From NCBI RefSeq assembly GCF_963576675.1, contig NC_088916.1, positions 80,989,501-81,053,500 on the forward strand: a stretch of 64,000 bases of DNA. The letters are read 5' to 3'. The notes beneath the pieces were generated by a model. That model did no database searches and had not been told where the DNA came from. It saw only the letters and a program-made list of their open reading frames with translations. Shown one piece after another: positions 1 through 16,600 of this stretch (position 1 is its first letter; each line of letters opens with the position of its first letter). Source of the stretch: Euphorbia lathyris. Its lineage: Eukaryota; Streptophyta; Magnoliopsida; Malpighiales; Euphorbiaceae. A program made the translations under genes and the position numbers.

Positions 1-462
1 ATGAACTGTTTAGTCCCTAATGTTTGTCTCGGTGAACTGTTTAGTCCCTATCGTTAGACTCTCATGAAGATTCTGTTAGTCAATTTGGATTTGCATTTTT
101 CTTTTCTTTTCCTTTAAACTCTACTGTCACACCCGACCCTAAACGACCTCAATCGGCATCAGGCGTGAAATAGAAAGATCATAATCAATACTTAAAAGTC
201 TCCAATTTATCCAAATATCATTATATTACAATTGCAATACCAAAGTTCTAACCATAATTCTAACATTAAGCAACAACTTCCGATCATTGCCTAATCGGTC
301 GATAACCTTCTCTCTATCATGTACTTTCTCACCTAAAAATATTAAAACATTTAAAAAGGTGAGACAAAAATCTCAGTAAGAAACTATCAGCTATAAAAAC
401 CAACTTTACTTAACATAGCTACATATATACGTTTATAAAGGGATTTAATCAAAACCTTATGA

Positions 463-585
463 AATATACTCAAAACTTAAGTTTATAATATAATCATCAA
501 ATCGTATACAATATACTCAAAACTTAAGTTTATAATATAATCATCAAATCTTATACAATATACTCAAAACTTAAGTTCATAATAT
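463..585. repeat. 47-bp tandem repeat, about 2.5 copies
   Basis: Units beginning ATATACTCAAAACTTAAG start near 464, 511 and 558, a period of 47 bp, with only scattered substitutions. Confidence 0.75.
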
Positions 586-672
586 AGTCAAAATAGTAAA
601 CCAAAAACATATAAAATATATAATATTATATCCATCCTCGAATTCTACCCGTGTAGATCATAACATCAATCA
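558..672. repeat. About 115-bp direct repeat (second copy 1762-1877)
   Basis: The block from the third ATATACTCAAAACTTAAG unit through CCGTGTAGATCATAACATC recurs almost unchanged at 1762-1877, roughly 1.2 kb downstream in the same orientation. It may be a duplicated LTR end or a recombination product. Confidence 0.7.
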
Positions 673-2210
673 GAACAATATCGAGATATCTCATTTATAT
701 CTCGTTCCTTGCCTAACAGTTAGGACTACCAGCCGTGCACTCTGGCCATATCGCCATTAGATATGGTCTTACAAATACAACTCCTACCCCGGGCAATCCT
801 AGATGGACAAAACCATTTAATCTTTCGAAATATCACAACTCATAAAAATTATATTTGGACTTCAATCCAAAATAATAACAACAATCACCGCAACAGAGTT
901 TTCAATCCAAAAACAATTCGTAAGAAATCATCAAATTCATTTTATTCAATATATATACATTGAAACCAAAAACATATATGTAAATCAACCAAATTGAGCC
1001 TTAAATCAATATAATCAAGTAAAATATGAAATTCACATAGAAGCATAGTCAATAGCTTCATTTAAACCATAATTTCACAATAAAAGCAAAATCATGAAAA
1101 CCCTAAATTTACAAAATTCCTGCATAACCTTAAAATATCACTTTCTGAAAATTCTTTAATTATATGTATATCTATATACATAAAACTCAAAAAATTTCAA
1201 TTATCAACATATATATCCTCTTATATCATATTTATCTCTTAATTTCCTACCTCAAACTGTGCTTAAGATCAGCAAAATTTGTCCTCAAAATTCATATCTT
1301 AATTATTTCCTCGAACACTATTTAAACTTACCAAATTTTCATATATAATCATCAAATCATGAACTCTAATATATTCTCTCACTTTACTTCTCATTGATCA
1401 CTAACATCGGTATCTCTCTAAACATCATTTATATAACTCTCAATAATTCTAAACCTCAACCCAATGAAGTTCACCAATAAAATGATCTCATTTATTCAAC
1501 TTAAGATTCTATAATACACTAAATTAATGTTATAATCTCCCAATCAAGAATCAACTTTCAAATGCATTAAATGAAACCTCCATATTTTATCTTTCTCAAT
1601 CTCATATCTATTATCTTCAATTGATCACTTTATCATTTTCTCAATTTCCTATATTCCTAAGAAGACCAACTTATCATGTAAACCAGTAGCAATGTCTCTC
1701 AAGTAAAGAGAAAAAGTCAAAACAAAAACCAAATTCTGGTTTAACGCTAAAATGACCTACATATATACTCAAAACTTAAGTTCATAATATAGTCAAAGTA
1801 GTAAACAAAAAACATATAAAATATATAATATTGTATCCATCCTCGAATTCCACCCGTGTAGATCATAACATCAATCATTACTGCATCTGAAATCAATTTT
1901 GAGTGTTCTTCTTCTTGATTTTATTCTTAATCGTTCAAATTCGTAAGCATTGGGTCTGTTCTTTTTCTTGTTCTCCATACAAATAGTTTCTTCTTCTAAA
2001 TTGGATTTCCTCTTCTGAAATTTGAAGGTAAATAGTAAAGGGTAATTTAGTCATTTCCGAATTCATAAACGGTAAAAAATCTAACAAACAGACGGAATGA
2101 CTAAACAGTTCACTAAGAAAAAGGTTAGGGACCTTACCATGTGTTTTTGAAAATACAGGGACTAAACATTATGTTTTATCAAAATATAGGGACTAATAAA
2201 TTAATTACCC

Positions 2211-2535
2211 TTTTTTAAATGACCAAATAATATGACATTTTTAGATCTAAAATATGTCCAAATTTCTATTTTAAACTTTTAAGTATAATTTTTTTTATTA
2301 AGGGCTTCTTTATCTCGTTTTTTCATTTAGGCCCATAAAAAAACAGGACCGGCCCTGGTTAGCGTGGAGATAACGAGATTCAAGACTGTATTAATGACTG
2401 AAAATTAGTCCAACTTTAAGAGTAAAATTGACCCAACTTACAAACGTTATGATTAAATTTACATCATTTTAAACGTTAAAAGTAAAATTATTCTTCACAT
2501 CAATGTTGGGAGTATTTGGTACCTCATTCCTTAGA
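2211..2535. other. Non-coding spacer
   Basis: AT-rich sequence with no open frame, RNA gene or complete repeat that I can recognise. It contains a GGACCGGCCCTGG tract near 2347, which may be the end of an old transposon. Confidence 0.4.
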
Positions 2536-2894
2536 GTTAAATGCGCTGTTGGTCACTGAACTTACATGGTTGTCTCAAAATGGTCACTCAATTTTAATTT
2601 GTCTCAATAAAATCACTCAATTTTGAGTTTTGTCTCAATTAGGTCACTCCATCGATTTTAATGGTTAAAATGCATCGGAATGATGTCATGGCTGACACGT
2701 GAGTATGAGTTAACTCAGATGTCTAACCGAAACGACACGTGACAACCACATGTCGGTTATTTTTATGAAAAAAATAACTAAATTTTGTTTTTTTTCATAA
2801 AATTAACCGACATGTGTCTGCCAGGTGGCGCATAAATAGATGTCATGTGTCGTTTCTATTAGACATCTGAGTTAACTCATGCTAACGTGTCAGT
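2536..2894. mobile_element. Half of a foldback element with a central palindrome
   Basis: Repeated TTGGTCACT/GGTCACTCAATTTT lines (2549-2650) lead into a central inverted repeat. TGAGTTAACTCAGATGTCTA near 2705 is answered by TAGACATCTGAGTTAACTCA near 2859. The same family is present more completely at 53605-54915. Here the matching right arm is missing; a second MITE (2895-3074) sits where it would start. Confidence 0.6.
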
Positions 2895-3074
2895 CAGTTG
2901 CGTTCACATGAACCCTGATGACCACGTAAATTTGGTCATTCACCGTTAGATCTAGGCAGATTAAATATAAGCCTTAGGATGTTTTGAATCTCCACCTTAG
3001 AAATTTAATCTGTCTAGATCTAACGGTAAATGATCAAATTTATATGGTGATCAGGGTCCATGTGAGCGCAACTG
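2895..3074. mobile_element. 180-bp MITE, copy 1
   Basis: Near-perfect inverted repeat with termini CAGTTGCG...CGCAACTG and arms containing GACCACGTAAATTTGGTCAT and TAGATCTA blocks. The same family recurs inside GLR3.7 intron 2 at 13718-13897. It has no coding potential. Confidence 0.8.
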
Positions 3075-3754
3075 ATTGTCAAGTGTATCAAATTATATTA
3101 TAGATATAAAGCAAACCCTAATACATTATGAATTTTACTAGAATACAATAACTAAAGAAGTAAGATTATTCTTATCTTAATTGACAAGGTACAAGTAGGG
3201 ATGAAACAGAAGGGTAACACTAATAGCTCCTTATAAGCCGTTGTCCAGAATCAGTGGCGAATACAGGATTGTTCGGTTGGGTGGTCGATTTTACACGTGG
3301 TGTTTAATTTTTTTTTTTTATTAAATTGAACTTGTTTAATTTTTTTTTTATATATACGTGTTATAATCAAAGTAGTCAAGAACCAATTTTTAAGTACCAA
3401 TATAAAACTTTTCAAAAGCTATATTGTGTTTAACATTCTTAACATGTAAAAAAATTGTGTCTAATAGAAAAAATCGGAGTTGAGACGGCAAAATATGCCA
3501 AAAAAAATAGAATATCGGATTTAAGAAGGGCCTAACAGAAAAAAAATAGAATTTTGGATTTAGAGAGGGCCGAATAGGACTTGGACCGATTTTGGAGTGC
3601 TAATTCAGCACTAGATTGTTATTTCTTGGAAACAGGAGACCGGAACCACCACAGCCTCAAATTTTGTGGAGACAGGGGGGCCGAAACTACTCATGGTCAT
3701 GGTGGTTCCGGTGGCCGGAGGAGCCTGACCCCCTTGTCTCCTCCTCTGTCTATA
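3075..3754. other. Non-coding spacer with transposon-like debris
   Basis: Contains an AGTGGCGAATACAGGATT motif (3252), similar to the ends of common plant transposons, and a G-rich stretch (3630-3735) that can be translated only as low-complexity peptide. No gene is supported. Confidence 0.4.
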
Positions 3755-4686
3755 ACATATTGAGAATGACTACTTGATTAGCTTTTGAATTTTCAAAATG
3801 TCCTAATAACTTCCTCAACTTACATAAAATGTCCGAATAGCCCCTTCAACTTGCGTAAAATATAGTCAATTTAATCACTCGGTTACAAAAAAAAACATGC
3901 TTGATACGTAACCAAGTGATTAATTGACTACATTTTACGCAAATTGAAGGGGCTATCCAAACATTTTATGCAAGTTGAAGAGACTGTCAGAAAATTTTGA
4001 AAGTTTATGAAACAAATCAAACTTTTTGGACAAGTTTCGAGGCAAATAGGACTGTAAATGAGCCGAGCCGCTCATGAGCGGCTCGGTGGTCGGCTCGATA
4101 AAAGCTCGGCTAGGTTTGGCTCGATTTATAAACGAGCCGCTTGTGAGCACGATTTACTGGCTCGGTTCATAAACGAGTCAAGCTTGAGCAGGCCAAAGCT
4201 CGGCTCGAAAGCTCGCGAGCAGGCTCGATTAGAATATTTATGAACAAATTTTAGTTTTGTAGAAAACTATATAGTTTTGTGTTAGTTCACAAATATCTAA
4301 ACTTAATATTATTTCATTTGCTATTAGATGAGTTCGTTCACAAACATAATAAATGAGTAATAGACGAACTATTTGTAAGCATCTTGTTTATTTATTCACG
4401 AACTTTGCTTGTGAGCTTGTTTATGTACACAATTAAAGAGTTATTTGCGAGCAAACTTCACAAATATAATTAACGATTTACTCACAAACAATTCATGGTT
4501 AGATAATTTTCTTAATGAACCAAGTCCAAAGAGGATTTTGGGCTCGAAACTTGGCTCGAGCTCGTTGAGTAAGCCAAAGCTCGGCTCGGGCTCGAGCTCG
4601 TTAATTTTATAGTGAGCCGAGCTTGAGCAGGTCAAAGCTCGGCTCGGCTCGATTACAGCCGTAGAGGCAAATAATGTATTAAAGCC
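3755..4686. mobile_element. Foldback MITE interrupted by a second MITE
   Basis: Arms with ACTTACATAAAATGTCCGAA and ACTTGCGTAAAATATAGTCA (3820-3870) face their reverse complements at 3930-3985. The right terminus ATTAAAGCC lies at 4677-4686, beyond the inserted element 4049-4663. The left terminus is not clear. The family is the same broad type as 7672-8048 and 60047-60568. Confidence 0.55.
4049..4663. mobile_element. Mutator-type MITE rich in GAGCCGAGC motifs
   Basis: Inverted termini GGACTGTAAATGAGCCGAGC and, on the other strand, ACGGCTGTAATCGAGCCGAG. It is flanked by the 10-bp direct repeat GAGGCAAATA at 4039-4048 and 4664-4673, which fits the 9-10 bp duplications made by Mutator-like transposases. 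A related element lies at 50885-51580. Confidence 0.8.
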
Positions 4687-4705
4687 ATAAAATTAAGTGA
4701 ACATT

Positions 4706-5210
4706 TGTTAGACAAACGATTACATCTGTCTTAAAAATGTTAGATGTGATTAACCAAAAAACAAAACGATCACAGAAAAATATATAAACAGTAAAACTGG
4801 AAATTAAAAGGAAAGAGATAGACAAATTTGAGGCCTGTATTAGCAGTTTCCTTAAGACGATGTCGTCGCTATTGACGATCGTCTCCCAGGATACAACAGA
4901 TTACGTAAGCGAACTCAAACTGTGTGTAGCCTAGTTATCACCGAAGTAGGAAAACAAGAACAATGTGAACAGACAGATAGCATGAAGAATTCCAGAGAAT
5001 ATTTTCTCCAACAGTATGTGAATTTGACAACCCATTCTATATAAATAGAACTAAAAGGATATGTCTTTTCACGAACGAATACGACTGTACACGGACAGAC
5101 ACGACTGTTCACGTACGAACACGATTGTTCACGAAGAACACGGCTGTTCATAAAGGAGGTGTTTGTTGGTATTAAAATTAATAAATAATTTTATTCAAAA
5201 TTTTCCAACA
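4706..5210 (-). repeat. Left LTR (3' LTR) of the 4706-7654 element
   Basis: 505 bp, TG...CA ended. It contains a TATA-like CTATTTATATAG on the minus strand (about 5036-5047). Upstream of it in the element's sense (5075-5150) is a run of related CGAACACGACTGTTCACG units, in the position of U3 enhancer repeats. Confidence 0.85.
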
Positions 5211-7150
5211 ATCCCCCACATGAATAAAATTAGAAACGAGACGATTACGAAATAGTGATAACTTTCTACAGAAGATATCTGCATAGGATAGGTAGCTAAT
5301 GTGCCTTGAACCTTCCCTTATGTCTTTGAACTATTCTGCCGTTTGTGTAAACGATGATATACCCCAACAGATACCAACATAACACGGTATGGTTCTCATG
5401 GTTATGTTGGTTCTGCGAGAGTTTAAGAGAACTAGGCCCCACACTAGTCTCCATCGAAGCGACCCCACTTCACTCTGACATAGGTGATTTATTTGCTCAG
5501 AATACTAACGCACAATGTATCATTAAAAGCATATAGCTTAACCTTTTCCCGTTGGTGTCACTGTTTACATCTAGGAATGGACGAGGGTTTAACCCCCACA
5601 GTGAACGCGCAAGGTTTATGCAATTAGGTTGTCCCTTTGAACCTAGATCTTGGGATCTCCAGTCAACTAGGTAGGGTTTTCCTTCACATAACGCCTCTTC
5701 TCTATGGGCTTTAGTCTCATTCCTTTCGATGATTTTTCAATTTGATCTCGGTTTAACCTCTAGGTTAGCGGATCCGCTGTGTTATCCTTTGATTCTACAA
5801 AATCATCAAGGATGACACTCGTTGAGATCAATTGACTAACGATGTTATCACACGGAAGCTTTTCTCCATGTATCTCATCATACAGAAGCTTTTTATACTG
5901 CATATTCACCGACTGATATGGTATTTTTTTTCAATTCCATCATTGTTACGTACTTATTTTAAGGCAATTTGATTTGTATATTTTAGTGACTTTCATAAAT
6001 TAAATCTAGCCAATTAATGTTCATCTACCAACGTCTAACTCGGCTAGATCACATCACTGCTCAGATTTGTCAATTTATGACATTTTACATTTCTAATGTA
6101 AATCCACCCTTACACGCGAGAATATCAAATATGGAATTTTTGCATATCATCATCATGATGACCATCTCAAAAGAAAACAGATTTTCTTTTATGGTCAAGT
6201 CTCAAAATTCAAACTAATGAATTTTTCTAGACTTCCGTTGTGGCTTACACGTTACCCCTGGTACAAGTAGACCTACAGTCTTTGAAGTGACCGTGTTTTT
6301 AAAACCGGATCCATCTTCAATTAATGTACACGTACCAACACATGTCTAATGACAATTTAAGAAAATAAACCAACAATTTATTTCCTGAAATTCCAAACAA
6401 ACAATGTTAGTATCAGAAATCATGATCTATTTAAACAAATAGATACATAATAGATAATTAACAACACAAACATAAATGATATATATATTAAGTTGTCCTT
6501 CAATCTATCCCAATATAATTTTCCAATTATAATTTGTTCGTCAAGATAATCCATCAAAGTTTTCCTGAACGTCTCTTTGGAAAAAATATTGTCTGTTAGT
6601 CAAAATAGACTAACGAAACAGGAACAATAATAATAACAGTATAAAATTATTATTAAAACGGAAATTAATTAATTAACACGAATTATGAAAAACCTGAATT
6701 CACCAAATTAATTAATTTGACACTTGCCATGTCTCATCTATGCCTCTGCTGAATTAATTGATAATTTTAAAAGAAAAAATTATCAATAAACCACAAACCA
6801 AACAATGTCAGAAACACGAATATAAGATCGAGAAAAAGAAAAATTAAATGTTATAAGCTGAAACACATTTAATTTGCTTGAACAAACAATGCAACACAAA
6901 TAAATAAATTCAATAACACAGCAATTCATTTCTTATTACATCAAGAAAAACATAGATATAATAAGATTATATTTCAACTTTCAACAATAGAAAATGGTTT
7001 TCTCAGCTTGCATAATTATTTAAACATAACTCAGAGACTCAAACCTTCTTTACCATCAGCAAGCACAACATTTCTATATATGTTCTTGGGAAAATCAGAA
7101 AACAATATATGTCTTAAGATTGTTAGACAAACGTAATTCTGTCTTAAGAA

Positions 7151-7654
7151 TGTTAGATAAACGATTACGTCTGTCTTAAAAATGTTAGATGTGATTAACC
7201 AAAAAACAAAACAATCACAGAAAAATATATAAACAGTAAAACTGGAGATTAAAAGGAAAGAGATAGACAAATCTGAGGCCTGTATTAGCAGTTTTCTTAA
7301 GACGATGTCGTCGCTATTGACGATCGTCTCTCGGGATACAACAGATTACGCAAGCGAACTCAAACTGTGTAGCCTAGTTATCACCGGAGTAGAAAAACAA
7401 GAACAATGTGAACAGGCAGATAGCATGAAGAATTCCAGAGAATATTTTCTCCAACAGTATGTGAATTTGACAATCCATTTTATATAAATAGAACTAAAAG
7501 GATATGTCTTTTCACGAACGAATACGACTGTACACGGACAGACACGACTGTTCACGTAGGAATACGATTGTTCACGAAGAACACGGCTGTTCATAAAAGG
7601 AGGTGTTTGTTGGTATTAAAATTAATAAATAACTTTATTCAAGATTTTTCAACA
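7151..7654 (-). repeat. Right LTR (5' LTR) of the 4706-7654 element
   Basis: 504 bp and nearly identical to the left LTR, so the insertion is fairly recent. The first 43 bp of the LTR edge are partly repeated in tandem just before it (7108-7150). Confidence 0.85.
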
Positions 7655-7671
7655 ACATTAACCCTGTTTAT

Positions 7672-8048
7672 TGCATATAAACACATCATTTGCCCCTAAA
7701 CTTTCAAAGTGTTCGGTTAGCATCATGAACTTGCATAAAATGTAATCAATTAATCATTCGGTTGAAAAAAAAACTGCATCTGGAAGATGTGTTACACTGC
7801 CTTATAATGTTATTACATAATTCAAAAATAGATTAAAACATATTAAAAATGAAGTTCTTATTTGTTCAACTATAAAACTTATCTTCGCATACCCTGACCT
7901 TACCGTTTTGCGTTTTTTTCAAGACGCGCGCAACACATCTTCCGCATTTAACTTACTTTTCTTACCATTGAGCGATTAATTGATTACATTTTACGCAAGC
8001 TTAGGATACTAACTGAATATTTTATACAAGTGTACAAGATATCGGGAC
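7672..8048. mobile_element. Foldback MITE
   Basis: CTTGCATAAAATGTAATCAA (7732) and AAGATGTGTTACAC (7784) are matched inverted by ATTGATTACATTTTACGCAA (about 7979) and ACACATCTTCCGC (7933). It belongs to the family that also occurs at 60047-60568. Its left end abuts the target duplication of the neighbouring LTR element, so it may be truncated. Confidence 0.55.
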
Positions 8049-8076
8049 ACTTTGAAAGCTCAGGATGGCGATAAGC

Positions 8077-8107
<31 letters not shown>

Positions 8108-8206
8108 CATAAAACTGTACTTCTGTATTACCTTCAGTGTTCATATTACATTTCATTATAAGTTCAAATGTTTAACTAACAAATTTAATAATAATAATAA
8201 TAATAA

Positions 8207-10143
8207 GGCAAAAAGCACAACTACGCCCCTGAAACTTTGGCGGTTTTAAGGATTAAGCCTCTGATTATTTATTTTTCCACATTGAACCCTTGATCATTGA
8301 TTCTATTATGGATTAGGCCCTTATTTAACTTTTTCGTCGAGTTTGGACTGCATACATCGTTAGGGCGATTCAGCTTGTTGACATGGATAAATAAAAATAA
8401 GAATTCCTTAACCAGGAGAGATAAAAATTAAAAACTAAAACGAAATTATAGAAATTAATTTTCAGTATATTCTTGATAAGTGTCTATTTCAGCGATAAAA
8501 TACCCACTTGTTATGCTATTTGTTAACCGGTTTGATTGTTATCACGGGTTTTATTGATTGTTTTGTGTATTATGCCTCTACAGGGACTTATTATGAAGAA
8601 AGGAGCTGAATTGGGGCTATTTGGAGCTAATTTGGTTAAAGATAAAATATGAAACTGTTTTAAAGACCTGAAGTCGAAACTAGAGTTAGTCTTGCCCAAG
8701 ACTAAGAAGCAGGCGGACATAAATCTTTCCAAATATGTCAAGTGCGAATCTGTTCAAATTTATCACGTTTTCAGATGTCTATTAAAGAGTTTTAAGCCTA
8801 CAAATCAGGAAGGAAGAAGCCAAATAGTATTAGGAAGTTAGAATATTTATTTTTTATAATTAGCTAGTATTTATCTCCTAATTAGGGTTGGAGAACTCCT
8901 ATAAATAGGAGAGGATCTATCTCTAAGGAGAGTTCAGTTTTAAATTCCGTTTTATAATCAGTCAGAATTTAGTTTTAAATTCTATTTTTATAATCAGAAT
9001 TGAGTTTTACATTCAGTAGTTTTCATTCAGTTTTTAGGTTTAGCTTTTATTTTTATTTTTGTTCTCTCCTTCACAAGAGAGAAAGGTTGTTCTCCATGGC
9101 TATTCATAGCTAAATTTCCAATTTTCAATTAAGGGTTAATTCAAAGGAGGTTTTCTTCATTATTGTGAGGCTGTTGTGCTTTAATTCTTATCTTACCGCT
9201 TATTTGTTCATTGCATTTTAGGGATTTATTCTCAATTGATTATTCATTCTTCGAATGAGGTCATTCTTTGAATTGGATTGTCATACGGCTGGTAAAGTTA
9301 GAGTTTTACCTAAACGAATCAATCATAGTAGCAATCGATAATATAAATTAAGTTAGTTTTGTATTTGAAAGAATAGATTCAGATTTGACAACCTGAGATT
9401 GTCTTTCATATGACATTAATACAAAAGTAATTGGGTTTATTTGAGTCGAATGAACAAATAACTTAGTTTCTGAATCGTCTACGCTGAGTGTCGGTTGGCT
9501 AAGGTCGGGTTCTTCTAATTCATAAGGCTGTCAATAGATTGAATCTTGACCGCTGAGGCTAGATTATTTATTGATTAGGAACTAGTTATTTGCCGTGCTT
9601 GACTAGTTTAATATTAAGGAAGAATACTCCAAACTGATCCGGTATGTGTATAAGAGTCTATTTTATCTGTCAATGATCAAGACTAATTGAATTCCTTGCC
9701 TGAGAACCCCTTAGCTGAAATCTTCTTTTTTTATTATATTCAACTTCAATTTTGATTTTGTTATTTTTGTTGACTTAGTTCAGTAATCTACTCAAACCCC
9801 CTTTATTTAATTTTGTTATTTTCTTGGTTATTAACTTAGTTAAATCAGTACTAATCCTTTGGGTTCGACCTTTGCTTACCCTTTTTACAAATCCATATTT
9901 CGGTCAAGTAAAGTTATATTTATCTTTGGTGGATTCGACACCCGTCAATTCTTCCAAACTCGATTTTCTCCTCTTCCATTTTGTGATTTTCATCATTAGA
10001 ATCGCCAAATCGATCTTCTCATCTCCTAAACTTGACGGAAAAGTTAAATAAGGACCAAATCCATAACAAAATCAATGTGTAAAAATAATTGATTAAAACA
10101 CGTAAAGTTCAGGGGCTTAATTATGTTTTTTTTTTTTTGTGCC
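8207..10143. mobile_element. Foldback MITE split by a solo LTR
   Basis: Termini GGCAAAAAGCACAACTACG and (other strand) GGCACAAAAAAAA. The matched arms include AGTTAAATAAGGACCAAATC on the right and its complement on the left. Flanks are AAT-repeat sequence, compatible with a TAATAATAA 9-bp duplication but too simple to prove it. An intact relative, 650 bp long, lies at 42951-43600. About 1.47 kb of the length here is the inserted LTR. Confidence 0.7.
8474..9947 (+). mobile_element. Solo LTR, 1474 bp
   Basis: Starts TGATAAGTGTC and ends ACACCCGTCA, flanked by the perfect 5-bp duplication ATTCT (8469-8473 and 9948-9952). A TATA box, CCTATAAATAGGAG, lies near 8899 on the plus strand, which sets the orientation. 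There is no second LTR and no internal domain. This is the product expected from LTR-LTR recombination that removed the body of a retrotransposon. Confidence 0.85.
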
Positions 10144-10374
10144 TAATAATAATAAGCTTTTCTGTGGATTTTGAACAAGATCTGCTACAACTTCTACAAA
10201 AAATGATACAACTTTTACCCATATAAACACTTGAAATGGCTTCAACCATAAGGTGTTAAGCTACTCATTGTGTATAAACTTACAATATACTCTACCGTAG
10301 CGTGTTATATTTATATCGTAAATCATCTAAGTCAGCATTCCGGTACTAAAATTATCGACGTCAATTTATAATAT

Positions 10375-15648
<5,274 letters not shown>

Positions 15649-15680
15649 GATGAAGACGGAATTTACTCACTGCAACTGCC
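15649..15680 (-). promoter_or_regulatory. Possible 5' leader and 3' splice site upstream of the GLR3.7 start
   Basis: On the minus strand, GTTGCAG followed by a short stretch leads to the ATG at 15648. This could be the acceptor of an intron in the 5' leader, placing the first exon and promoter further upstream (perhaps near 17250). Nothing else in the sequence fixes the transcription start. Confidence 0.25.
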
Positions 15681-15780
15681 AAAAGAATATGCATTTGATT
15701 GAGTAATAGATTCTGCATCAATGGAAAACTCAATTTAACAATAGCAATTTAAAAAGATTCAGAAGAGTATGAGTAATAAC

Positions 15781-15853
15781 CTATGTTGCACGGACACGGA
15801 CATGGACACGAAACGCAGAAATGCTACAAAAGAGAAGTGTCCGTGCAACATAG
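15781..15853. mobile_element. 73-bp hairpin MITE, 8-bp target duplication
   Basis: CTATGTTGCACGGACAC and GTGTCCGTGCAACATAG are perfect inverted ends. The flanking 8-bp GTAATAAC (15773-15780 and 15854-15861) is a direct repeat, a length typical of hAT-type insertion. Confidence 0.75.
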
Positions 15854-15910
15854 GTAATAACTAATCAACCAACTTGTGCACTCTTCATGAGAATGCCTAT
15901 GAGTAATAAC

Positions 15911-15977
15911 CTACGTTGCATGGACACGGACATGAAACACTACAAAAGAGAAGTGTCTGTGTTCCCATGCAACATAG
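15911..15977. mobile_element. Second 67-bp hairpin of the same family
   Basis: CTACGTTGCATGGACAC faces its near-complement ending CCATGCAACATAG. It is flanked by GTAATAAC on the left and GTAACAAC on the right. Both hairpins are preceded by the same ATGAGTAATAAC text, so the pair may come from a local duplication. Confidence 0.65.
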
Positions 15978-16044
15978 GTAACAACCACATGACACTCTTG
16001 ATTTCTGTAGACAAAACAAAGGAGATAACCTGATTAATAAAGAC

Positions 16045-16600
16045 AACCCATCAGACAAGGACAGATCCAGGGGGGTTTTGGGGGGCTTGAGCACCCACTG
16101 ATCGCTGGAAATAGCACCCGTAAAGCACCCCCTATCAGGGGATCCATCGGTGCCGTAAACCATAGACCTCGATGAGGATTTAAAGTGGAATTCATAGATC
16201 ACCTACTAATAAGGGCTAAATTTTGGAGTGGGGAATGGAACCTCAAACTGACAAGCAGACATTCAACTCCTTACCACTCGGACCAACCCTCATGGGCTCC
16301 ATCAGTGCCGTTTGACACTACATTTACATCATATAACACATCATATAACATGATTATGATGCGATAACCCTTCTGACAGGGACAGATCCAAGGGGGGTTT
16401 TGGGGGGCCAAATTTTTTATAGAAACTGTGAACAGAACTTTAATATTTTTTTATATAAAAACAATAAAAAAATATCAATATAGCCCCCCGTAAATCACGA
16501 TAAGCACCCCCAATCAGTGATTCCTGGATCCATCAGTGCCGTTTGACACTACATTTACATCATATAACACGATTATGATACGACAACCCGTTTCGAGACC
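16045..16600. repeat. Tandem remnants of a GGACAGATCCAGG-type element
   Basis: CAAGGACAGATCCAGGGGGG (16057) and CAGGGACAGATCCAAGGGGG (16376) each open a G-rich tract that ends near GGATCCATCRGTGCCGT. A roughly 65-bp block beginning CATCAGTGCCGTTTGACACT occurs on both sides of the second copy (about 16301 and 16529). This suggests insertion followed by local duplication. Confidence 0.55.

Larger units (their letters stand above)
125..1760. mobile_element. Probable LTR fragment of a Ty3/gypsy-type element
   Basis: Starts with TGTCACACCCGACCC, a start typical of plant Ty3/gypsy LTRs, and can be read to a CA dinucleotide near 1760. I found no target duplication and no internal domain, so both ends are provisional. 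It is AT-rich and non-coding. It could also be several overlapping LTR fragments, because 115 bp of its sequence is repeated just beyond its right end. Confidence 0.3.
1..2210. mobile_element. Foldback element cut by the left window edge
   Basis: The left edge carries repeated GAACTGTTTAGTCCCT units (positions 2-50). The same text returns inverted near 2097-2210, as GACTAAACAGTTC followed by blocks ending in AGGGACTAA and a terminal TTAATTACCC. This is the structure of a terminal-inverted-repeat element whose outer left end lies before base 1. No coding sequence is visible. The interior is AT-rich and contains an LTR-like segment and direct repeats listed separately. Confidence 0.5.
4706..7654 (-). 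mobile_element. Non-autonomous Copia-type LTR retrotransposon
   Basis: Two LTRs of 505 and 504 bp (4706-5210 and 7151-7654) enclose about 1.94 kb. The 5-bp target duplication ACATT is perfect (4701-4705 and 7655-7659). The minus-strand sequence next to the left LTR reads CATGTGGGGGAT, a classic Copia polypurine tract, so the element runs right to left and the left LTR is its 3' LTR. No gag or pol frame is visible in the interior, so it is a deletion derivative or LARD-like passenger that needs proteins in trans. The expected initiator-Met primer site is not visible. Instead, the LTR edge is followed by tandem copies of a TGTCTTAAG-TGTTAGA unit (7108-7185). Confidence 0.88.

Noticed and set aside
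3581..3763. 60-codon Gly/His-rich frame
   Set aside because: Low complexity, no domain, lies in transposon-like debris.
5075..5150. CRISPR-like spaced repeats (CGAACACGACTGTTCACG)
   Set aside because: Imperfect short repeats in an LTR of a plant nuclear element; no spacers of constant length and no cas genes.
4915..5151. 78-codon frame found also at 7346-7594
   Set aside because: Conserved only because both lie in the LTR pair; it overlaps U3 repeats and has no domain.
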